Positions 56,823 to 62,044 of a stretch of DNA of 62,044 nucleotides are shown piece after piece; the first letter of the stretch is position 1, and every line of letters begins with the position of its first letter. A program made the translations under genes and the position numbers. The stretch spans positions 1-62,044 of the forward strand of contig CAYPHJ010000014.1 of assembly GCA_964410485.1 (NCBI GenBank), in the 5' to 3' direction. The stretch comes from CAYPHJ01 sp964410485 (GTDB lineage Bacteria > Desulfobacterota > Binatia > UBA9968). The notes under the pieces were generated by a model. The model made no database searches. It was not told where the DNA came from and saw only the letters and a program-made list of their open reading frames with translations.

Positions 56823-57710
56823 ATGAAGAAGTTTCGCATTGAGCCACACGGGCGACTTCAGGAATGGGTCGCCGAGGAGAAGGGATATTTCAAGCACGAA
56901 GGCTTGGACTACGAATTTCTGACCTCCTACGCAACTCAGGCGTCCGGCTACGCTCTCGTCCAATCCACAGAGACGGCCGCGCCCGAAGTCAAGAGAGGAG
57001 CGTTCGAGAATATGGAGCGCGGGCGCGCTGCCGATATCAGCTGCGCGTGCCACTGGGCCGTGAATATGGCTTCGTCTGCGGGACATGGGCGAATGTGGGG
57101 TCACGCTTACTCCGTTACACCGTCCGCCATTGTCGTTCCGCCGGAGTCTTCGATTCGGAGACCTCGAGACCTGGCGAACATAGAAGTGGGTGTTGGCTAT
57201 CACTCCGGCAGTTATTTTTCCGCGATCCAAGCTCTCGAAAAGGTGCTCAAGCCCGACGAGATCAAGCTCGGCTACATCGGCCAGCCACAGGATCGTCTCG
57301 CGGCCCTCCTCGACCGCAAAATCCCTGCTGCCAATGTATTCGGAGCTCCGCTGTACGCCGCTGAACAGCAGGGATTCCGAAAGATATTAGACACCACTTT
57401 TATGATCGGTTTCTTGTTGCACAAGGACGTAGATGTCGAGGACGTCAAACGATACTTCACGGCGTTGCAGCGCGCCCAGAGGGATATCGATCTCGAGCCG
57501 GAGCGCTACAAACATTATTTTCTCAAAGAGTTACCGGAGCGCTATCACAGCATCATCGATGTCAATGGCTTTGGCCCTGGAGAGCGGTTGATATTTGAGC
57601 CGTACACCCGTGAAATGTTCGAGCGGACGCATCGCTGGATGGAGGAATGGAAGCTGTTTCCTGCGGGTCAGGGCGGAAGTCCCGACTACGGCGTTGCAGT
57701 GTCGGTGTGA
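56823..57710 (+). CDS. SsuA/THI5-like substrate-binding-fold protein without signal peptide
   Basis: A 295-residue protein related to NMT1/THI5-like binding proteins and to the 4,5-dihydroxyphthalate decarboxylase-type subgroup. RIEPHGRLQEWVAEEKGYFK, HEGLDYEFLTSYATQASGYA, RGRAADISCACHWAVNMASS, PRDLANIEVGVGYHSGSYFS, ALLDRKIPAANVFGAPLYAA and YTREMFERTHRWMEEWKLFP are visible. There is no signal peptide. ATG at 56823 (third codon of the open frame) has TTAGGAGGGC at proper distance. Likely cytosolic; could be an enzyme rather than a receptor. No transporter neighbours. Confidence 0.8.
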   Translation: MKKFRIEPHGRLQEWVAEEKGYFKHEGLDYEFLTSYATQASGYALVQSTETAAPEVKRGAFENMERGRAADISCACHWAVNMASSAGHGRMWGHAYSVTPSAIVVPPESSIRRPRDLANIEVGVGYHSGSYFSAIQALEKVLKPDEIKLGYIGQPQDRLAALLDRKIPAANVFGAPLYAAEQQGFRKILDTTFMIGFLLHKDVDVEDVKRYFTALQRAQRDIDLEPERYKHYFLKELPERYHSIIDVNGFGPGERLIFEPYTREMFERTHRWMEEWKLFPAGQGGSPDYGVAVSV

Positions 57711-57715
57711 AGAAC

Positions 57716-57800
57716 GACGACCGCGGACGGATGACCGAAGACCGAGAGAAACAGAGATAGAGACCGGGGACCGGAGACGGACACGGGGACCGAAGACGTA
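57716..57800. repeat. GACCG word array
   Basis: Units such as GACCGCGGACGG, GACCGAAGACCG, GACCGGGGACCGG and GGACCGAAGACG. Similar to 12671-12757. Confidence 0.55.
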
Positions 57801-57926
57801 TCGAAATATTTACGGGTCGTACACTTTAGTTGCCATCAAACGCCTTTATGGGCTAGAAAGAAGAGAGGTGGTTGAGGCTGCCCTTGGGCCGCAGGAGTAG
57901 GCGTAGTTCGAACCTTACAGAAGCAT

Positions 57927-58724
57927 ATGAAAATGCCATACGTTGCTGCGCTTTATCGGTATCCTGTGAAGGGTTTCACTGCCGAAGAGTGCGAAACATT
58001 AACGGTCCTAGACGAAGGGAGAGTCGCTGGTGACAGAGTGCTCGGCCTCCGGTTTGCGGATACCGCTGCACCCGACGAAGCCTGGAGTAAGAAAACGGGC
58101 ATGCTAGCGTTAGTAAATACTCCCGGGCTCGCACGTTTGCAGGTTGAATTTGACGAGGCGGCTTTTCGCCTCCGCATCAATCTGGACAGGGTCGTTTTAG
58201 TGGATGAAGCGCTCAGCACCGAAGGTCGCAAGCGGATTGCCTCGGCGCTAGCCGATTATGTGCTCAAGCTTGCTGAGAATCCGCTGTCTCGCCACCCGGA
58301 GCGGCTCCCGCTTCGTGTTACAGGTGATGGCGTGACGCCGCGATACCATGACGCCGAAGCGGGTCAAGTGACTCTCCACGGCCGCGGGAGTCTTCAATCA
58401 CTTGCAGATGCGTTGGAAAAACCCGAGCTCAGCGAGATTCGGTTTCGCTCAAATATCGCCATAGACGGTATAGAGCCCTGGGAAGAACAAGGTTGGGTTG
58501 GGAGACAGCTCCGCGTAGGCAACGTTGAATTCACTGTGGTCAGGCCGAAATTCAGGTGCCTTGCTACGCATGCCAACCCAACAACAGGTGAACGTGATTT
58601 GCCAATTCTCACAACCCTAATGAAAATGTTTGACCAGGAGAGGCCAACCTTCGCGGTGGCCGTGGTGCCGAGTCGATCTGGGGGGCAGATTCACATCGGC
58701 GATCCAGTATCGTTGGTCGATTGA
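57927..58724 (+). CDS. MOSC domain protein (mARC-like)
   Basis: A 265-residue protein with the MOSC N-terminal beta-barrel (VAALYRYPVKGFTAEECETL, VLDEGRVAGDRVLGLRFADT, ARLQVEFDEAAFRLRINLD) and the MOSC domain. The latter has RFRSNIAIDGIEPWEEQGWV, VGNVEFTVVRPKFRCLATHA with the conserved Cys that ligates molybdenum, and NPTTGERDLPILTTL. Related to mARC/YcbX molybdenum enzymes that reduce N-hydroxylated compounds. ATG at 57927. Short for YcbX as no ferredoxin domain is fused. Probably needs molybdenum cofactor from elsewhere. Confidence 0.9.
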   Translation: MKMPYVAALYRYPVKGFTAEECETLTVLDEGRVAGDRVLGLRFADTAAPDEAWSKKTGMLALVNTPGLARLQVEFDEAAFRLRINLDRVVLVDEALSTEGRKRIASALADYVLKLAENPLSRHPERLPLRVTGDGVTPRYHDAEAGQVTLHGRGSLQSLADALEKPELSEIRFRSNIAIDGIEPWEEQGWVGRQLRVGNVEFTVVRPKFRCLATHANPTTGERDLPILTTLMKMFDQERPTFAVAVVPSRSGGQIHIGDPVSLVD

Positions 58725-58752
58725 GACCGTGCCGGAACGAGAAACGCAGCGA

Positions 58753-58917
58753 TTATTTGGCGGCCAGCAGCAAACCAAGCGCAAGTTCGGATATTCTTTC
58801 ACGGCTGTCGGTCAGCGCGCCATTTCCGGTGCGGGACTTACCCCCGGCAAATAACAGTGCAACCAGCACGAAAACAACAAAAACTAACGCCAAGATACTA
58901 CTTGAAGATTCTTTCAT
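58753..58917 (-). CDS. Small single-pass membrane protein
   Basis: A 54-residue open frame below the usual ORF-caller length: MKESSSSILALVFVVFVLVA then LLFAGGKSRTGNGALTDSRE and RISELALGLLLAAK. Residues 8-24 are one hydrophobic segment and the rest is hydrophilic. The ATG has ACGGGGGGCGGCT just upstream, an SD-like G run. It is antisense to nothing and ends in TAA 29 bp from the MOSC stop. No homologue known to me. Could be a real small protein or a chance frame. Confidence 0.45.
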   Translation of the reverse strand: MKESSSSILALVFVVFVLVALLFAGGKSRTGNGALTDSRERISELALGLLLAAK

Positions 58918-58918
58918 A

Positions 58919-59412
58919 GCCGCCCCCCGTTTTTGTGCACCGGCACTTGTGCTGTCTATTCGCAGATGTGTTTTGCCTTACCCTTCCCTCCCTGAAAGGG
59001 TTTCTCTCTGACCGCCACATCCTGTAGTAGTCGTCAACGTCTCTGTGGGACTGCGTCACTGGTTGCGGAGCAAGAGAGGTGCCGGGAGCCGCTCAAGAGA
59101 CAAAAAGCGACACCGAAAGTCGTCTACGTTGCTGGCGCGAAAATCGTTCCATCGTTGTTGAACAAAATTGTTTGACAACGATAATTGTGGGCAACATCTC
59201 TAGGAGCGTCAACCCGGGGATCTCGCTGATAGAAATTCCGCCTTCCCGAAAGTTTGACCACAGATCGGCCGATCTGATTCGCTTTGTCCATCGCTGATCA
59301 CGTTGATCCCGGGCCGCCCGTGGCATAGGATGTGGAGAAATCCTTTCTGGAATGATATGGGCATTATCGAGTAAGAACATAGGCAAGGCGGGACAGATAA
59401 AGGAGGCACGTT
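58919..59412. other. Intergenic region
   Basis: 494 bp with no supported gene. The open frames here (59079-59297 and its antisense) show no domain. AAAGGAGGCACG just before 59413 is the Shine-Dalgarno of the VOC gene. Confidence 0.4.
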
Positions 59413-59817
59413 ATGTCACGGATTCGACATATCGCAATCGCCACGCGGGAACCGGAGGCGACGGCCCGGTTTTATATCGAAGGGCTCGGCTTGAAGGAGG
59501 TTGGCAAGGTCAACTCGCCCACCTCCGAGGGCTACTATCTTAGCGACGGGCACGTGAATCTCGCGATCCTGAAGTTCAAATACGATGACCCCGCTACTAC
59601 TGAGGGCGCGATCAGGTACACCGGCATCCACCACTTCGGCGTCGAGGTCGAGAACATGGAAGAGGCAAGCGCGCGGATCGAGAAGGCCGGCGCGGTGCAC
59701 CGTCCTTACCCGGGGACCGAAGAGATGGCGAAGCGAGGAAACGTCGAGGTCAAGTTCACCGGGCCCGATGGCGTGACCATCGATCTATCGGAGCACGGCT
59801 GGCTCGGCACCAAGTAA
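59413..59817 (+). CDS. VOC family protein (glyoxalase-like)
   Basis: A 134-residue VOC-fold protein. It has SRIRHIAIATREPEATARFY (first metal His), LGLKEVGKVNSPTSEGYYLS, HVNLAILKFKYDDPATTEGA, YTGIHHFGVEVENMEEASAR (second His) and FTGPDGVTIDLSEHGWLGTK. The start ATG has AAAGGAGGCACGTT. Paralogous in fold to the VOC protein at 11212 but not closely alike in sequence. Single-domain, so a homodimer is expected. Substrate unknown. Confidence 0.87.
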   Translation: MSRIRHIAIATREPEATARFYIEGLGLKEVGKVNSPTSEGYYLSDGHVNLAILKFKYDDPATTEGAIRYTGIHHFGVEVENMEEASARIEKAGAVHRPYPGTEEMAKRGNVEVKFTGPDGVTIDLSEHGWLGTK

Positions 59818-60157
59818 GCGAGCGTCTCGCGAGAGTAAACCGATTTTCGGTCGCCCGGGTAAATAGGCTTTATCCCCCCGTGCGTTCAGCGTTCCAATGA
59901 GTTCTCCCTGCTGAGAACGAGAGTTGAAGTGAAGTCTTATAGCTAAGGCTTTGGCCTACCGGGCTAAAGTTTCGCATGGCGACTTATAATTTGAGCTTCG
60001 GTAGTATTAAAAAGGAATGGAAGATTCACAGCCGAAAATCCACAATCAACGCGAAAGTCATGAGGACTATCTACGACTGCTACGTGAATATTTCTTGACA
60101 TAGTGGGCAGTTACATCAAATAAAGTCCCACAGCCTCTTCATCATCGCTAACGCTGC
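59818..60157. other. Intergenic region
   Basis: 340 bp between convergent genes. A TTGACA-like hexamer near 60096 has no clear partner -10. No gene supported. Confidence 0.35.
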
Positions 60158-60631
60158 TCAGGCCTTCTCGGAGATCTGGGCCTGGTCGACCTCTGCGTCA
60201 CTCCATTTAAACTCCACGTTTCCGCGGATTCGGGCGCCGGGCGCCACACTCGCCGTCTTTGCCCTGAGATCGCCGATGACTTGTCCGGACCCAAGCACCG
60301 TGACCTGTCCATTCGACAAAGTATTTCCTTCCAGATGTCCTGCAACGATAATCGTGCCCGCGTTGACGTTGGCCTTCAGCTGACCACCCTTCTCGACATT
60401 TAGGATCCCCTTGATTTCAATATCCCCTGTGAACTTTCCGGCAATGCGCACATCGACATCGCCGTCGATTTTTCCCTCTATTATGGTTCCTGTGCCAAGA
60501 AACGTCTCAGGACGATTTTTCGAAAGGGTTTCTTTCCGGTGCAGAACGGAAGTCACGGGTGCCGGCGACGGTTGCTCCACCTCTGCTCTGTCAAACTGAT
60601 CATTTTGCGTCGTTTCCTTCCAAAGCGCCAT
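60158..60631 (-). CDS. Bactofilin (polymer-forming cytoskeletal protein)
   Basis: A 157-residue bactofilin. A short unstructured N-terminus (PSPAPVTSVLHRKETLSKN) precedes the right-handed beta-helix: TFLGTGTIIEGKIDGDVDVR, IAGKFTGDIEIKGILNVEKG, QLKANVNAGTIIVAGHLEGN, QVTVLGSGQVIGDLRAKTAS, APGARIRGNVEF. It polymerises without nucleotides and scaffolds local cell-wall or envelope processes. ATG start at 60631; GAGGAT upstream. No peptidoglycan hydrolase gene is adjacent, unlike many bactofilin loci, though mltA occurs at 28-29 kb. Confidence 0.93.
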   Translation of the reverse strand: MALWKETTQNDQFDRAEVEQPSPAPVTSVLHRKETLSKNRPETFLGTGTIIEGKIDGDVDVRIAGKFTGDIEIKGILNVEKGGQLKANVNAGTIIVAGHLEGNTLSNGQVTVLGSGQVIGDLRAKTASVAPGARIRGNVEFKWSDAEVDQAQISEKA

Positions 60632-61228
60632 AGATCCTCCCCTAATTAGACGTCATCGTTTGTCGAACCAACTTACTGCTGCAACCAAACCGTGAAGCCA
60701 GAGCGCAAAGACAATCGGCTGCGGAATTACGCAACGTGGTAATCCATCGGCCACACAGCTTGTAACATATGAGTGCGAGTATTTTTTGGGCCATTGCCGG
60801 TTTTCCAGTTGAGCAATTCTCTTGCCACGAGCTTACGGGGGAACTTGCGCACCTTCACGGTAACGGGTGCCTTTTCAAAGCAGTTATTCGCCTCGACTAC
60901 CAAACAGTGTGACACAGGCATCGACACGCAGAGACTTTTCTGACCAGGCTCGGCTGCTCTTAGGCCCTATACCTCACACTAGGTGTCAAGCCGGCCGCTT
61001 CTTGAACACCGGGGCACATACCTACGTTCTCTAAAAGCTATGCGATTACAAAATCTTTCATGGCACTGTCTTTGCCTTTACTTACCTCTAAGCAATGCCC
61101 TAGGTTTCAAGGCAAACAGACAAGAGTGCAAGCCTGCGGCAAAGAGCGACGGTTTCGTACCATTTGGGTGTGAAGTATGCCACGGATTGAATCCGAGTAC
61201 GTCCTCTGCCTGTAGAGGTAAAATAACA
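60632..61228. other. Intergenic region
   Basis: 597 bp between the divergent bactofilin gene and a plus-strand gene at 61229. Open frames at 60727-60927 and 60983 have no domain or Shine-Dalgarno. No supported gene. Confidence 0.35.
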
Positions 61229-61708
61229 ATGCCAAAAGAATCAAGCGAATTAGTCTCCGCAAGGGCCGCGCTTAAGAAAGCCGAAGAGAATCTCGGCGAT
61301 CCTGGCCGGCTGGTGCATCTTAGAAGGGCTATCAACTCACTGGTTGCGGTACTCTCAGGGCACGCTGCCCAGATCGAGAAGGACATCGCCAAAAAACTGG
61401 TGTTGCGATCTAGAAACGCAGTCCTTTCAAAAGTAACGGCGATCCTTGCCGACGTGGAGTCATATGAAGCCGGATCTCTAGAGCATTGGGTTAATGTCAT
61501 GGAGATCTTTGTCGACGCCAGCCTTCATGATGATCCGGAGTTTAAGGCGTGTAGCGAGCAACTACTTACTCAATGCGGTCCTCAGTCGCTCGATAGTTTA
61601 AAACCGGAGGATCTTGACATGCTGGCAAAAGAGCTGGAGGCAGCCCTCGATAGTCTTTCTGCTCATAGAATTCAGCTTGCAAAAATTAGGGGAGGAATGG
61701 AAAAGTAA
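61229..61708 (+). CDS. Hypothetical helical protein
   Basis: A 159-residue protein rich in Ala, Leu, Glu and Lys and almost all helical: ELVSARAALKKAEENLGDPG, VHLRRAINSLVAVLSGHAAQ, NAVLSKVTAILADVESYEAG, LDSLKPEDLDMLAKELEAAL. No recognised family. ATG at 61229 is preceded by AGAGGTAAAATAACA, better than the upstream open-frame starts. Function unknown. Confidence 0.6.
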   Translation: MPKESSELVSARAALKKAEENLGDPGRLVHLRRAINSLVAVLSGHAAQIEKDIAKKLVLRSRNAVLSKVTAILADVESYEAGSLEHWVNVMEIFVDASLHDDPEFKACSEQLLTQCGPQSLDSLKPEDLDMLAKELEAALDSLSAHRIQLAKIRGGMEK

Positions 61709-61805
61709 TCCTAAACGGAACTGCACGGCAACGCAGTAGCTATGTGTTCGCGCCGTTTGGACTCTTGTGGTCAGCGTTTAAGAAAGGACGAACCTCGATT
61801 CAGCA

Positions 61806-62044
61806 TCATTTTGCCAGTCGCCGACCAGAGCGACGGAGGTACATACCAATTCCGACGTCGTGGAGATTTTGCAGCGTAAAGTTTTCCTCCTTGCGATCGT
61901 GGCCGCTGGTTTCGTATTTGATTGTTATGGAGTCCGAAGACCACGAGATTTCAAAGCCCAGCGCTTTTCTTCTATCCAAATAGTCACCGAAGTTAGCACG
62001 GAAAACCAAAAATCTGCTGCCGAAGGAGCGGCGCGGAGTGTTCC
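61806..62044 (-). CDS. Hypothetical protein, 3-prime part (runs off window)
   Basis: The minus-strand frame is open to the window end, so only the C-terminal ~79 residues are seen: FRANFGDYLDRRKALGFEIS, SSDSITIKYETSGHDRKEEN, LQNLHDVGIGMYLRRSGRRL. The mix of strands and charged residues looks like real coding sequence, but no family is recognised. A TTG start at 62009 is possible, but the frame continues upstream with similar composition. Stop TAA at 61806-61808. Confidence 0.45.
   Translation of the reverse strand, partial: NTPRRSFGSRFLVFRANFGDYLDRRKALGFEISWSSDSITIKYETSGHDRKEENFTLQNLHDVGIGMYLRRSGRRLAK

Noticed and set aside
60096..60125. Promoter with TTGACA
   Set aside because: Only a -35-like hexamer with a poor -10 and no plus-strand gene nearby until 61229.

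Overview
The window looks like chromosomal DNA from an uncultured, metabolically versatile soil or sediment bacterium. The protein set (CaiB/BaiF CoA-transferases, MaoC hydratases, TctC/TAXI/ABC_sub_bind solute-binding proteins, amidohydrolases, bactofilin, phosphatidylcholine synthase) and the many short palindromic intergenic repeats resemble deltaproteobacterial-type candidate lineages (Desulfobacterota, Rokubacteria, Tectomicrobia), but no marker gene fixes the phylum. I see no rRNA, tRNA, CRISPR array, prophage or transposase.

Layout. 0.1-4.6 kb: a LOG/SLOG-fold protein and a CoA-ester set (CaiB/BaiF CoA-transferase, MaoC dehydratase, acyl-CoA dehydrogenase). 4.7-7.1 kb: a hypothetical, a MazEF-type toxin-antitoxin pair, an AAA+ ATPase remnant and a small conserved protein. 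7.3-14 kb: MFS transporter, CitE-like lyase, aldehyde dehydrogenase, VOC protein, flavin reductase, GNAT and a membrane protein. 14.5-23 kb: a TPP enzyme, an MFS-GST operon, a TAXI-like binding protein, DinB and an amidohydrolase. 23-32 kb: TctC-type binding protein, GGCT, MFS, CDF exporter, MltA, zincin, ornithine cyclodeaminase-like protein and FAH-family hydrolase. 33-36 kb: a GAF-GAF histidine kinase with its NarL-type regulator. 36-42 kb (minus strand): a six-gene nitrate/sulfonate/taurine-type ABC operon with two binding proteins and an embedded sigma-54 response regulator. 42-51 kb: a secreted isochorismatase-fold protein lacking the nucleophilic Cys, a selenocysteine-type glutaredoxin, an M28 peptidase, GST, Pcs, an MbfA-like iron exporter, threonine dehydratase and OsmC. 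51-57.7 kb: a pseudo-receiver protein, then an array of ABC_sub_bind genes and 3-prime remnants alternating with toxin-antitoxin-like modules. 57.9-62 kb: MOSC protein, VOC protein, bactofilin and hypotheticals.

The most notable observation is at 43049-43285 (minus strand). This is a 78-codon glutaredoxin/NrdH-like gene, intact except for an in-frame UGA exactly at the first active-site cysteine (U-G-P-C), with a strong Shine-Dalgarno and a hairpin downstream of the UGA that fits bacterial SECIS rules. Standard gene callers miss it. The second is the 52.6-56.8 kb array, where three toxin-antitoxin-like modules are each followed by a short 3-prime tail of an ABC_sub_bind gene. The third is a modular repeat family: one ~56-bp nested palindromic core sits inside two different sets of flanking arms (five A and two B copies), and one locus keeps A-type arms around a different core.
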